Source: Pseudomonas fluorescens (GTDB lineage: Bacteria > Pseudomonadota > Gammaproteobacteria > Pseudomonadales > Pseudomonadaceae). Taken from it: DNA of 64,000 bases. The stretch lies in assembly GCF_000802965.1 (NCBI RefSeq), contig NZ_JSAK01000001.1, positions 273,810 through 337,809 of the forward strand. The letters run 5' to 3'. This document shows positions 56,084-64,000 of the stretch, piece after piece (positions within the stretch are counted from its first letter, which is position 1; each line of letters starts with the position of its first letter). The position numbers and the translations under genes were made by a program. A model generated the notes under the pieces. The model made no database searches and was not told the DNA's origin. It saw only the letters and a list, made by a program, of their open reading frames with translations.

Positions 56084-56619
56084 CATTGACCCAACGCAAT
56101 CCCGATCAACCGGTGCAACTCCTCCACGTCCAGAGGCGCCTCGGAAAACAGGATTCGAAACACGATCGGCGCAGCCACCATATTGATCAGCCGATCGACA
56201 CTCGGTTTGGGCTCATCCGGGTAACGATCCAGGATCGTCTGCAACTGCCCGCCAATGATCGTCGCGCAATAGCTTGGCTTGAGGCTCGATTGCACGTCGC
56301 GCAGCATGTTGCGACCGGGGGCGGAGCTCATTTCGTCCAGATATTGTTCCGCCCAGGCCCGCACATCGCCCTGAAGGCTGCCGGTGTTGGCTGATTCGGT
56401 TTCCGGTTGCAGGCGGGCGAGGGCGACGTCGGCCAGCAACGCCGACAAATCGCCCCAGCGCCGATAAATCGTCGAGGGCGTGACGCCCGCGCGCGCGGCA
56501 ATTTGCGGCACGGTGACGGTAGCGCGGTCCTGCTCTTCGAGCAGTTCGCGCACGGCGGTATGAATCGATTCCTGTACCCGGGCGCTGCGGCCACCGGGAC
56601 GTAAAGTGGGAGTTGCCAT
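56083..56619 (-). CDS. TetR family transcriptional regulator
   Basis: A 178-residue repressor. The HTH is VTVPQIAARAGVTPSTIYRRWGDLSALLADVAL in an N-terminal three-helix domain. The C-terminal ligand domain has the TetR_C type seen in ACR-like regulators. Start MATPTLRPGGRSAR at 56619, with a GGAAATAC region upstream. Divergent from the adjacent MFS gene, over a strong inverted repeat that is the likely operator. The stop directly abuts a REP. Confidence 0.88.
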   Translation of the reverse strand: MATPTLRPGGRSARVQESIHTAVRELLEEQDRATVTVPQIAARAGVTPSTIYRRWGDLSALLADVALARLQPETESANTGSLQGDVRAWAEQYLDEMSSAPGRNMLRDVQSSLKPSYCATIIGGQLQTILDRYPDEPKPSVDRLINMVAAPIVFRILFSEAPLDVEELHRLIGIALGQ

Positions 56620-56725
56620 CCTGTATTTCCTGTTTCGCGCCGGGGTTTGTGGTGGCACAGCCCCGGTCGTTAAAGCCACGTATCGGACCTTAACACAAAG
56701 AATTTGCTTTAAGCGCACGTCAGTA

Positions 56726-56768
56726 GCACACTCCGCAAAAGCAAATAATTAGCTTTTGCGGAGTGTGC
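56726..56768. promoter_or_regulatory. Perfect 17-bp inverted repeat between tetR and MFS genes
   Basis: GCACACTCCGCAAAAGC (56726-56742) and GCTTTTGCGGAGTGTGC (56752-56768) are perfect arms around AAATAATTA. The right arm covers the GGAG ribosome-binding site and ends 2 bp before the MFS ATG. It could be the TetR operator and, in RNA, a hairpin that hides the start. Confidence 0.7.
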
Positions 56769-56770
56769 TC

Positions 56771-57958
56771 ATGTCCAGTTCTTCAAACCGTGCCAGCCTG
56801 TGGTTTCTGGCGATCACCTTACTCAGCTTTCTGGCGGCTTCTACCGCGCCGACGCCTTTGTATCACTTGTATCAAGAGCAGTTGCAGTTCTCGGCCGCCG
56901 TGCTGACTCTGATCTTTGGCGTTTACGCGCTGAGTCTGCTGGCCGCTCTGCTGACAGTTGGATCGCTCTCGGATTACCTGGGACGTAAACCAGTGATTTT
57001 CACCGCGGTGGTGCTGAATATCCTGGCGATGCTGTTGTTCATTTACGCCGACAGTGTCGCCTGGCTGATCGCTGCCCGTGTGCTGCAAGGCTTTGCCACT
57101 GGCATGGCCACCGCTGTTTTGAGTGCCGCGCTGCTGGACACCGACCGCCAGCACGGGCCGCTGATCAACAGTGTTGCACCGTTGCTCGGCATGGCCCTGG
57201 GCGGGATGGGCTGCGGATTGTTGGCTGAGTTTGCACCGGCGCCGTTGCATTTGACCTTTTGGCTGTTACTGGCGCTTTTTGCGGTGCAGGCCGTGTATGT
57301 CTGGCGTTTACCGGAGAGTGTCTCGCCGCAGGCCGGTGCTTTGGCATCGCTGCGTCCGACCCTGCATGTGCCGGTCCAGGCGCGCGCCACCTTGTGGCGG
57401 GTTTTGCCGCTCAACACTGCGACTTGGGCGCTCGGCGGTTTCTTCGCGTCGCTGGCGCCGTCGTTGGTGCGCACTGCTACCGGATCGACATCGAATCTGA
57501 TCGGTGGGGCGACGGTAGCCGCATTGACGCTCACCGGTGCCTTGATGATTTTCACCCTTCGTAATCGGCCGGCCACCCGAGCGTTGCAATTGGGCGCCAG
57601 TTTGTTACCGACGGGTGTCATCTTGATTCTACTGGGCGTGCACAGCGCCAGTTTGGCCCTGTTTTTCCTGGGAACGCTGGTCGCCGGGTGTGGCTTCGGC
57701 GCCGGGTTCCTCGGTGCCGTGCGCAGCCTGGTCCCGCTGGCCTTGCCCCATGAACGTGCCGGGCTGATGTCGGCATTTTATGTGCTGAGTTATCTGGCGT
57801 TTTGCCTGCCATCGTTACTGGCCGGCAACCTCTCCCGGACCTTCGGCCTGGTCGCAACCACCGATGGTTACGGCGCGGTGTTGATCATCCTGTCGCTGAG
57901 TGCGTTGTTTGGCTTGATGCGCCCACGGGCGGTCAGTGCGTGCAGCGAGATCAGGTGA
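56771..57958 (+). CDS. MFS transporter, TetR-controlled
   Basis: A 395-residue, 12-helix MFS protein. Helix 1-2 STAPTPLYHLYQEQLQFSAAVLTLIFGVYALSLLAALL and SLSDYLGRKPVIFTAV (motif A region) fit a drug/sugar efflux group. Start ATG 56771 is preferred over an in-frame TTG at 56756. GGAG at 56760-56763 precedes it but lies within the inverted repeat. The divergent tetR and the repeat suggest inducible efflux; the substrate is unknown. Confidence 0.88.
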   Translation: MSSSSNRASLWFLAITLLSFLAASTAPTPLYHLYQEQLQFSAAVLTLIFGVYALSLLAALLTVGSLSDYLGRKPVIFTAVVLNILAMLLFIYADSVAWLIAARVLQGFATGMATAVLSAALLDTDRQHGPLINSVAPLLGMALGGMGCGLLAEFAPAPLHLTFWLLLALFAVQAVYVWRLPESVSPQAGALASLRPTLHVPVQARATLWRVLPLNTATWALGGFFASLAPSLVRTATGSTSNLIGGATVAALTLTGALMIFTLRNRPATRALQLGASLLPTGVILILLGVHSASLALFFLGTLVAGCGFGAGFLGAVRSLVPLALPHERAGLMSAFYVLSYLAFCLPSLLAGNLSRTFGLVATTDGYGAVLIILSLSALFGLMRPRAVSACSEIR

Positions 57959-58063
57959 TGTTTATTCGTAAAACCGATAACAGTTAGAGATATTACCCGT
58001 TATATAGATATTCGATCGGGGTCTAACATGGACTCCTACCTCACCAGAGGACAGGAGTTCACC

Positions 58064-59215
58064 ATGACATGCCCCAACACCATCAAGCCCGGTATCAAGC
58101 CGTTCAGCCATTTGCAGCACCCGCGCGAGGTCATCCGCCAGTTCACGCCTAACTGGTTCGCCGCCACCATGGGCACCGGAGTGCTGGCGTTGGCGCTGGC
58201 TCAATTGCCCGTCGCCAATCCTGTGCTGCGCGGGATTGCCGAAGCGCTTTGGCTATTCAATATCTTTCTATTCCTGCTGTTCACGGTGCTGTACGCGGCG
58301 CGGTGGGCGATGTTTTTCGACGAGGCACGACGGATTTTCGGCCACTCCACGGTTTCGATGTTTTTCGGCACGATCCCCATGGGCCTGGCGACCATCATCA
58401 ACGGTTTTCTGCTGTTCGGCCTGCCGCGTTGGGGCGAGGGTGTGATTCAACTGGCCGAGGTGTTGTGGTGGCTGGATGTGGCGATGTCGCTGGCGTGCGG
58501 CGTGCTGATTCCCTACATGATGTTCACCCGACAGGAACATAGCATTGACCAAATGACGGCTGTTTGGCTGTTGCCGGTGGTGGCGGCGGAAGTGGCGGCC
58601 GCCAGCGGTGGCCTGCTGGCGCCGCATCTCGCCGATGCCCATTCGCAACTGGTGGTGCTGGTGACCAGCTACGTGCTCTGGGCATTTTCCCTACCGGTGG
58701 CGTTCAGCATTCTGACGATCCTGTTGCTGCGCATGGCGCTGCATAAGCTGCCCCATGAAAACATGGCCGCTTCGAGCTGGTTGGCGCTTGGCCCGATTGG
58801 TACTGGGGCGCTGGGCATGTTGCTGTTGGGCGCCGATGCGCCAGCAATTTTCGCCGCCAATGGTTTATCGGGTATTGGTGAAATTGCAGCGGGACTAGGA
58901 TTGGTCGCCGGGATCACGCTATGGGGCTTTGGCCTGTGGTGGATGCTGATGGCGGTGTTGATCACGCTGCGTTATCTGCGCGCCGGCATACCTTTCAATC
59001 TTGGCTGGTGGGGTTTTACCTTCCCGTTGGGCGTCTATTCGCTGGCAACGTTGAAACTGGCCAGCACTTTGCACCTCACATTTTTCAATGTCTTCGGCTG
59101 CGTGCTGGTGAGTTTGCTGGCCGTAATGTGGCTGATCGTCGGCAAACGTACCGTGCTGGGCGCCTGGCGCGGCGAGCTGTTTGTCTCGCCGTGCATTGCA
59201 GGATTAAAGAAATAA
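58064..59215 (+). CDS. TDT family (TehA/SLAC1-type) transporter
   Basis: A 383-residue membrane protein with ten helices of the tellurite-resistance/dicarboxylate transporter family. FTPNWFAATMGTGVLALAL is the first-helix signature. Start ATG 58064 has AGGAG 6 bp upstream; a longer frame begins at 58028. Family members include malate, sulfite and tellurite transporters and plant anion channels; nothing here tells which. Confidence 0.87.
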   Translation: MTCPNTIKPGIKPFSHLQHPREVIRQFTPNWFAATMGTGVLALALAQLPVANPVLRGIAEALWLFNIFLFLLFTVLYAARWAMFFDEARRIFGHSTVSMFFGTIPMGLATIINGFLLFGLPRWGEGVIQLAEVLWWLDVAMSLACGVLIPYMMFTRQEHSIDQMTAVWLLPVVAAEVAAASGGLLAPHLADAHSQLVVLVTSYVLWAFSLPVAFSILTILLLRMALHKLPHENMAASSWLALGPIGTGALGMLLLGADAPAIFAANGLSGIGEIAAGLGLVAGITLWGFGLWWMLMAVLITLRYLRAGIPFNLGWWGFTFPLGVYSLATLKLASTLHLTFFNVFGCVLVSLLAVMWLIVGKRTVLGAWRGELFVSPCIAGLKK

Positions 59216-59310
59216 GCGGTAAAGATTAGGTAAGGTGTGGCCTGGATCGACGTGCGACATTCCAATCGCTGTATCCACGCCACTCACTGCCTAAATCAGG
59301 GACATGGAAG

Positions 59311-61185
59311 ATGAGTCACCCCTCACAGTTCACCTTGCTTCGCACCCGGCGCTTCTTGCCGTTCTTCGTGACACAGTCACTCGGAGCCTTCAACGACAAC
59401 ATCTTCAAGCAGTCGTTGATCCTCGCCATTTTGTACAAGCTGACCATCGACGGTGACCGTTCGATCTGGGTCAACCTCTGTGCGCTGCTGTTTATCCTGC
59501 CGTTCTTTCTGTTCTCGGCGCTGGCCGGACAGTTCGGCGAAAAATTCGCCAAGGACGCGCTAATCCGTCTGATCAAGCTCGGGGAAATCGCCATCATGGC
59601 GGTCGGCGCGGTCGGTTTCATGTTCGATCACCTGTCACTGATGCTGGTGGCGCTGTTCGCCATGGGCACGCACTCGGCGCTGTTCGGACCGGTGAAATAC
59701 TCGATCCTGCCCCAGGCCCTGCGCGAAGATGAGCTGGTGGGTGGCAACGGATTGGTGGAGATGGGGACTTTCCTGGCGATTCTGGCCGGGACCATCGGCG
59801 CCGGGATCATGATGTCGTCCAGTCACTACGCGCCGATCGTTTCCACGGCGATTATCGGAATTGCGGTGCTCGGTTATCTGGCCAGTCGCAGCATTCCGCG
59901 GGCCGCGGCGTCCTCGCCGGACATGCGTTTGAACTGGAACATTTTCAGCCAATCGTGGGCCACATTGAAGCTGGGCCTGGGACAGACCCCGGCAGTGTCG
60001 CGCTCGATTGTCGGCAACTCCTGGTTCTGGTTTGTCGGGGCGATTTATCTGACGCAGATCCCGGCATACGCCAAGGAATGGATGCACGGCGACGAGACCG
60101 TGGTAACGCTGATTCTGACGGTGTTCTCGGTCGGCATCGCCGTGGGTTCGATGCTCTGCGAGAAACTCTCCGGGCGCAAAGTCGAAATCGGCCTGGTGCC
60201 GTTCGGCTCGTTCGGCCTGACGGTGTTTGGCTTGTTGCTGTGGTGGCATTCCGGCGGAATTCCAGGCAGTGTCGAGGGCCATGGCTGGATCGAAATTCTC
60301 GGATTTGGCCACACCTGGATGGTGTTGATCGACATCCTCGGTCTAGGCGTTTTTGGTGGTTTCTATATCGTGCCGCTGTACGCGCTGATCCAGTCGCGCA
60401 CCGCCGAGAACGAACGGGCGCGGGTGATTGCCGCCAACAATATTCTCAACGCGCTGTTCATGGTGGTCTCGGCGATTGTCTCGATCATCCTGCTAAGCTT
60501 CGCCAAGCTGTCGATTCCGCAGTTGTTCCTGGTGGTGTCGCTGCTGAACATCGGCGTCAACGCCTACATTTTCAAGATCGTCCCGGAATTCACCATGCGT
60601 TTCATGATCTGGCTGCTCAGCCATTCCATGTACCGCGTGGAGCATCGCAACCTGGAATTGATCCCCGACGAAGGCGCGGCGTTGTTGGTGTGCAATCACG
60701 TGTCGTTCGTCGATGCCTTGCTGATTGGCGGCGCGGTGCGTCGGCCGATTCGCTTCGTGATGTACTACAAAATCTACAACCTGCCGGTGCTGAACTTTAT
60801 CTTTCGCACGGCCGGCACGATTCCGATAGCGGGGCGTCACGAAGACATTCAGATCTACGAAAGGGCCTTCACGCGTATTGCGCAGTATCTGAAGGACGGT
60901 GAACTGGTGTGCATTTTCCCTGAAGGAAAATTGACGGCTGATGGCGAGATCAACGAGTTCAAGGGCGGACTGACGCGGATTCTCGAAGAGACGCCGGTAC
61001 CGGTGATTCCGCTGGCGTTGCAGGGGTTGTGGGGGAGTTTCTTCAGCCGCGATCCGGGCAAGGGGCTGTTTCGCCGGTTGTGGTCGCGGGTGACGTTGGT
61101 GGCGGGAGCGGCGGTGGCGGTTGAGGTGGCGGAGCCGGGCAAGTTGCAGGTGTTGGTGGGGGATTTGCGCGGTTCAGTTAGATAG
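59311..61185 (+). CDS. Fused MFS (LplT-type) transporter and PlsC acyltransferase
   Basis: A 624-residue fusion. About 1-420: 12-helix MFS (FVTQSLGAFNDNIFKQSLILAILYKL is the LplT-type helix 1). About 430-624: PlsC acyltransferase with the H-X4-D motif NHVSFVD (His463, Asp468) and FPEGKL (Glu538). It lacks the AMP-ligase domain of E. coli Aas. Likely role: bring in and re-acylate lysophospholipid. An AGGGACATGGAAG region precedes ATG 59311. Confidence 0.9.
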   Translation: MSHPSQFTLLRTRRFLPFFVTQSLGAFNDNIFKQSLILAILYKLTIDGDRSIWVNLCALLFILPFFLFSALAGQFGEKFAKDALIRLIKLGEIAIMAVGAVGFMFDHLSLMLVALFAMGTHSALFGPVKYSILPQALREDELVGGNGLVEMGTFLAILAGTIGAGIMMSSSHYAPIVSTAIIGIAVLGYLASRSIPRAAASSPDMRLNWNIFSQSWATLKLGLGQTPAVSRSIVGNSWFWFVGAIYLTQIPAYAKEWMHGDETVVTLILTVFSVGIAVGSMLCEKLSGRKVEIGLVPFGSFGLTVFGLLLWWHSGGIPGSVEGHGWIEILGFGHTWMVLIDILGLGVFGGFYIVPLYALIQSRTAENERARVIAANNILNALFMVVSAIVSIILLSFAKLSIPQLFLVVSLLNIGVNAYIFKIVPEFTMRFMIWLLSHSMYRVEHRNLELIPDEGAALLVCNHVSFVDALLIGGAVRRPIRFVMYYKIYNLPVLNFIFRTAGTIPIAGRHEDIQIYERAFTRIAQYLKDGELVCIFPEGKLTADGEINEFKGGLTRILEETPVPVIPLALQGLWGSFFSRDPGKGLFRRLWSRVTLVAGAAVAVEVAEPGKLQVLVGDLRGSVR

Positions 61186-61196
61186 TCGTTGTTTGT

Positions 61197-61303
61197 GCCG
61201 GCCTCATCGCGAGCAGGCTCGCTCCTACATTGGAAATGTGTTGTGTCACAAATAGCCAACACACCATCAATCCACTGTAGGAGCGAGCCTGCTCGCGATA
61301 GCG
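61197..61303. repeat. REP doublet (CATCGCGAGCAGGCTCGCTCCTACA family)
   Basis: CGCGAGCAGGCTCGCTCCTACA and TGTAGGAGCGAGCCTGCTCGCG, perfect inverted arms. It lies between the convergent acyltransferase fusion and sugE. Confidence 0.9.
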
Positions 61304-61311
61304 GTAGTCGC

Positions 61312-61626
61312 CTAAGTGCTGACTTTCAGGCCAACGAGCCCGGCAATAATCAACGCCACACTCGCCAGTCGAACCAGCGCCATGGACTCACCGAACAAAA
61401 TAATCCCGGCGATCACCGTGCCCACGGCACCCACACCGGTCCAGATCGCATAGGCCGTGCCCAGCGGCAATTCCTTCATGGCAAGGCCCAGCAAGCCGAG
61501 GCTGATGGCCATGGCAGCAACTGTCAAAGCAGTCGGGAGAGGGCGGCTGAAACCGTCGGTGTACTTCAGGCCGACGGCCCAGCCGACTTCGAACAGGCCG
61601 GCGAAAAACAGAATGATCCAGGACAT
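61312..61626 (-). CDS. sugE: Small multidrug-resistance family guanidinium exporter SugE (Gdx)
   Basis: A 104-residue, four-helix SMR protein starting [25 protein letters not shown], with the conserved Glu ([10 protein letters not shown]) of the family. [20 protein letters not shown] is the TM3 motif. ATG 61626 has a GAGGT SD; a start at 61638 is in frame but falls before the SD. The upstream guanidine-II riboswitch makes guanidinium export the most likely job, rather than quaternary-amine resistance. Confidence 0.92.
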   Translation of the reverse strand: MSWIILFFAGLFEVGWAVGLKYTDGFSRPLPTALTVAAMAISLGLLGLAMKELPLGTAYAIWTGVGAVGTVIAGIILFGESMALVRLASVALIIAGLVGLKVST

Positions 61627-61644
61627 CAAAGACCTCATCGATTG

Positions 61645-61700
61645 ACGGGGTCGTCCCCAGATTAATGACTCGATTGAGCCGCGAGGTCGTCCTCGCGTTG
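61645..61700 (-). ncRNA. Guanidine-II (mini-ykkC) riboswitch of sugE
   Basis: On the minus strand two hairpins with identical loops: GCGAGG-ACGA-CCTCGC (complement of 61681-61696) and GGGG-ACGA-CCCC (complement of 61647-61658). They are 22 nt apart and lie just ahead of the sugE ribosome-binding site. Paired ACGR tetraloops are the hallmark of the class, and they control sugE-type genes in many proteobacteria. Guanidine is expected to free the SD and switch expression on. Confidence 0.9.
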
Positions 61701-61744
61701 CGCAATATAGTGCCCAGCATTAACCCGGGGATCAAGTTCGTGGA

Positions 61745-62710
61745 TCAGTCGGCAGCTTGCTGACCCGCGATTTTCCGGTCTTCTTTCTCGCTCATACGGC
61801 GGAAGTAAGTCGAGAGCAGCGCCCCGGAAATGTTGTGCCAAACGCTGAACAACGCACTCGGTACCGCGGCCAGTGGCGAGAAATGTGCGCTGGCCAGGGC
61901 GGCACCCAGTCCGGAGTTCTGCATGCCGACTTCCAGCGCCAGCGACTTGCGTTGGGCCAATGGCAGCTTGAACAAGCGTCCGGTGAAGTAACCCAGCAGA
62001 TAGCCGAAGCTGTTGTGCAGCATGACCACGGCCATAATCAGCAAGCCGGACTCGGCAATCTTCGCCTGGCTGGCGGCAACCACCGCCGTGACGATGATCA
62101 CGATGCTGACCACCGACACCAGCGGCAACACATCCACCGCGTGACGAACCCGATCACCGAGCAGACGCTGGGCAACTACACCAAGCACGATCGGCAGCAG
62201 CACCACTTGCAGGATCGACCAGAACAACTCCATGAACGACACCGGCAGCCAGGCCGAAGCCAGCAGCCAGATCAGCGCCGGGGTCAGCAGCGGGGCGAGG
62301 AGGGTGGTGACGGCGGCGATGGCCACCGACAACGCCAGGTCGCCGCGTGCCAGCCAGGTCATCACGTTCGACGAGGTGCCGCTTGGGCAGCAACCGACCA
62401 GGATCACGCCGACGGCGATTTCTGGCGGCAAATGGAATGCCTGGCAGAGCAGCCACGCCACACCGGGCATGATCACGAAATGTGCAACCACACCGAGGGC
62501 TACGCGCCATGGATGGCGAGCGACTTCGGCAAAGTCTTCAAGCTTGAGCGTCAGGCCCATGCCGAACATCACCAGCCCCAACAGCGGCACGATCGCGCCT
62601 TTCAGGCCGATGAACCACGCCGGTTGCAGGAACGCCACGACGGCGAAAATCAGTACCCAGTAAGCGAAAGTGTTGCCGACAAAACGACTCAATGCAGCCA
62701 GTGCGCGCAT
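61745..62710 (-). CDS. Bile acid:sodium symporter (BASS) family protein
   Basis: A 321-residue, about ten-helix protein of the BASS superfamily. VILVGCCPSGTSSNVMTWLARGDLALSVAIAAVTTLLAPLLTPAL carries the conserved crossover motif GCCPSGTSSNVM. SLALEVGMQNSGLGAALASAHFSPLAAVPSALFSVWHNISG is the second motif. Family members carry organic acids (pyruvate, pantoate and others); the substrate here is open. It lies 45 bp upstream of the sugE riboswitch, in the same direction. Confidence 0.88.
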   Translation of the reverse strand: MRALAALSRFVGNTFAYWVLIFAVVAFLQPAWFIGLKGAIVPLLGLVMFGMGLTLKLEDFAEVARHPWRVALGVVAHFVIMPGVAWLLCQAFHLPPEIAVGVILVGCCPSGTSSNVMTWLARGDLALSVAIAAVTTLLAPLLTPALIWLLASAWLPVSFMELFWSILQVVLLPIVLGVVAQRLLGDRVRHAVDVLPLVSVVSIVIIVTAVVAASQAKIAESGLLIMAVVMLHNSFGYLLGYFTGRLFKLPLAQRKSLALEVGMQNSGLGAALASAHFSPLAAVPSALFSVWHNISGALLSTYFRRMSEKEDRKIAGQQAAD

Positions 62711-62764
62711 GGCCTGATCCTTATTATGTGTGAAAGCGTTAGGGAGCTAAGCATACGCTGCTTG

Positions 62765-62875
62765 CAAAAAAAGATCGCAGCCTGCGGCAGCTCCTACAGG
62801 AATCAGGTCTATCCGCATTATTTGCGATCAACCGAATCAATGTAGGAGCTGCCGAAGGCTGCGATCTTTTAAGCC
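62765..62875. repeat. REP doublet (GATCGCAGCCTGCGGCAGCTCCTACA family)
   Basis: AGATCGCAGCCTGCGGCAGC and GTAGGAGCTGCCGAAGGCTGCGATCTTTT arms, as in the tandem duplication at 2250. It lies between the rdgC stop and the BASS start. Confidence 0.85.
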
Positions 62876-62908
62876 GGCGCCACCATTAATGCCTGGCGCC
62901 GATAGCAA

Positions 62909-63829
62909 TCAGATCCCCTGCGGAGTCTCTTCCCCACCCAACGCCTCAACCAGCGCCGGCAGGAAGTCACCGAAGGTCAGCATCATCAAGGTGAAGCTGG
63001 CATCCAGTTGGCCAAGGGCTTCGTCGCCGCCGTCCTGTTCTGCCTGGTCTTGCAACAAATCTTCGAATTTCAGGCGCTTGACCACCATCTTGTCGTCAAG
63101 CACGAAGGACAGCTTGTCCTGCCACGCCAGCGACAGCTGAGTGACCACTTTGCCAGTGCTCAAATGCAGCTGGATTTCTTCGCTGGTCAGGTCCTGGCGC
63201 TTGCAACGCACAATGCCGCCGTCTTCGTGGGTGTCGCGCAGTTCGCACTCGTCCAGTACAAAGAAATCGTCCGCCGCTTTCTGAGTGGTGACCCATTCGG
63301 TCATGGTCGCGGTCGGGGACATCTTTACGGTCAGCGGGCGTACAGGCAGGGTGCCGATCACTTCACGCAGGGTGGACAACAGGTCTTCGGCACGTTTCGG
63401 GCTGGCCGAGTTGACTAGGATCAAGCCTTGTTTAGGCGCGATGGCGGCGAAGGTAGACGAACGACGGATAAAGGCGCGAGGCAGGAACGCCTGGATAATT
63501 TCATCCTTGATCTGGTCGCGTTCCTTCTTATAAACCTTGCGCATTTGCTCGGCTTCGATCTCTTCGACCTTTTCCTTCACCGCGTCACGCACGACGCTAC
63601 CCGGCAGGATGCGTTCTTCCTTGCGTGCGCTGATCAGCAGGAAGTCACCGCTGACGTGTACCAGCGGCGCATCTTCGCCCTTGCCGAAAGGCGCAACGAA
63701 ACCGTAGGTGGTCAACTCCTGGCTTGCACATGGGCGCGCCAGTTTGGTGGCCAGTGCAGTTTCCAACGCCTCGGCATCAACAGGCAGATCTTGGGTCAGG
63801 CGATAGATAAGCAGGTTTTTGAACCACAT
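62909..63829 (-). CDS. rdgC: Recombination-associated protein RdgC
   Basis: A 306-residue protein starting [15 protein letters not shown] (63829); the longer frame to 63853 is not needed. It forms a ring that binds DNA and restrains RecA. Conserved stretches: [41 protein letters not shown] and [19 protein letters not shown]. It is divergent from the tRNA at the right edge. Confidence 0.95.
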   Translation of the reverse strand: MWFKNLLIYRLTQDLPVDAEALETALATKLARPCASQELTTYGFVAPFGKGEDAPLVHVSGDFLLISARKEERILPGSVVRDAVKEKVEEIEAEQMRKVYKKERDQIKDEIIQAFLPRAFIRRSSTFAAIAPKQGLILVNSASPKRAEDLLSTLREVIGTLPVRPLTVKMSPTATMTEWVTTQKAADDFFVLDECELRDTHEDGGIVRCKRQDLTSEEIQLHLSTGKVVTQLSLAWQDKLSFVLDDKMVVKRLKFEDLLQDQAEQDGGDEALGQLDASFTLMMLTFGDFLPALVEALGGEETPQGI

Positions 63830-63939
63830 GGGGTGAGTCTCTCCTTTATACAAAGGCGGGCATTATTGTCCTCCGTGTGCCATAGGCCAACCCTTCTCTA
63901 AGCCTTTGGAAGGCCTGAGAAAATTATTTAAAAAAGTGC

Positions 63940-63968
63940 TTGCCAGAGGTGGGGTCGCTCCGTAGAAT
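63940..63968 (+). promoter_or_regulatory. Promoter of the tRNA at the right edge
   Basis: TTGCCA, a 17-bp spacer and TAGAAT, then a GCGCGCC discriminator-like GC stretch. The transcript would start near 63975, about 14 nt before the tRNA. Confidence 0.8.
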
Positions 63969-63988
63969 GCGCGCCACACCGAAGCGAA

Positions 63989-64000
63989 GGGTGATTAGCT
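63989..64000 (+). tRNA. tRNA, 5' end only (probably tRNA-Val)
   Basis: GGGTGATTAGCT is the acceptor-stem start and D-stem start of a tRNA: the seven-base acceptor strand GGGTGAT, then TA, then AGCT. The strong promoter 20 bp upstream supports it. GGGTGATTAGCTCAG is the start of the Pseudomonas valine tRNAs, so valine is the best guess, but the anticodon lies outside. Confidence 0.65.

Overview
The window is a high-GC gamma-proteobacterial chromosome segment that reads as Pseudomonas, most likely the P. fluorescens group. The reasons are the gltA / sdhCDAB-sucAB-lpdG-sucCD block, an aerobic cobalamin cluster in Pseudomonas order (cobO-cobB-bluB-cobD-cobC-cobQ-cobP-cobT-cobC-cobS), a large symporter-type hybrid histidine kinase, rdgC next to a valine-type tRNA, and about a dozen REP doublets of Pseudomonas type. 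Apart from the REPs there is no insertion sequence, prophage, CRISPR array or rRNA. Most of the window is core genome.

Layout. 1-1879: end of a DUF485 gene and actP (acetate uptake). 1893-2320: a tandem duplication of about 216 bp carrying a terminator and a REP. 2428-15447: TCA block, with gltA divergent from sdhCDAB-sucAB-lpdG-sucCD. 15912-18626: brnQ, a DUF599 protein and a MAPEG protein. 18704-22805: a small lipoprotein, two overlapping hotdog thioesterases, htpG and a dienelactone hydrolase-like gene. 22984-26967 (minus strand): pirin, OsmC-like protein, DUF3108, purN and purM. 27353-32708: DUF2066 protein, AI-2E/PerM-type permease, hda, two paralogous NlpC/P60 lipoproteins and an O-methyltransferase. 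32831-34796 (minus): a sugar dehydrogenase-like lipoprotein and an unknown protein. 34965-44280: cobalamin riboswitch and the ten-gene cob operon. 44382-46166: marR, an MFS gene and a 40-aa membrane peptide under a repeated palindrome. 46223-50706: a GPx-like protein, a FadL-type porin, a degenerate lysozyme-like protein, a 76-aa unknown, a nearly 1-kb non-coding stretch and a Sel1-like protein. 50768-55857: rmuC and a hybrid kinase. 56083-59215: tetR and an MFS gene with a perfect 17-bp inverted repeat between them, then a TDT-family transporter. 59311-63829: an MFS-acyltransferase fusion, sugE behind a guanidine-II riboswitch, a bile-acid-symporter-family protein and rdgC. 63989-64000: first bases of a tRNA, probably tRNA-Val.

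How the genes work together. gltA and the sdh-suc operon share a divergent promoter region and supply citrate synthase, succinate dehydrogenase, 2-oxoglutarate dehydrogenase and succinyl-CoA synthetase; actP feeds acetate into the same cycle. The cob genes cover the late steps of B12 synthesis and sit behind a B12-sensing leader. sugE sits behind a guanidine-sensing leader, which fits guanidinium export.

No wholly new multi-gene system is evident. The observations most worth following are: the REP doublet that forms the 3' end of the cobB reading frame; the MarR/MFS/40-aa-peptide unit with two copies of a GCGGGTATATAC-type palindrome; the 17-bp inverted repeat that overlaps the MFS ribosome-binding site beside tetR; the guanidine-II riboswitch; the DnaA-box-like palindrome in the long gap; and the structured leader of the 76-aa gene.
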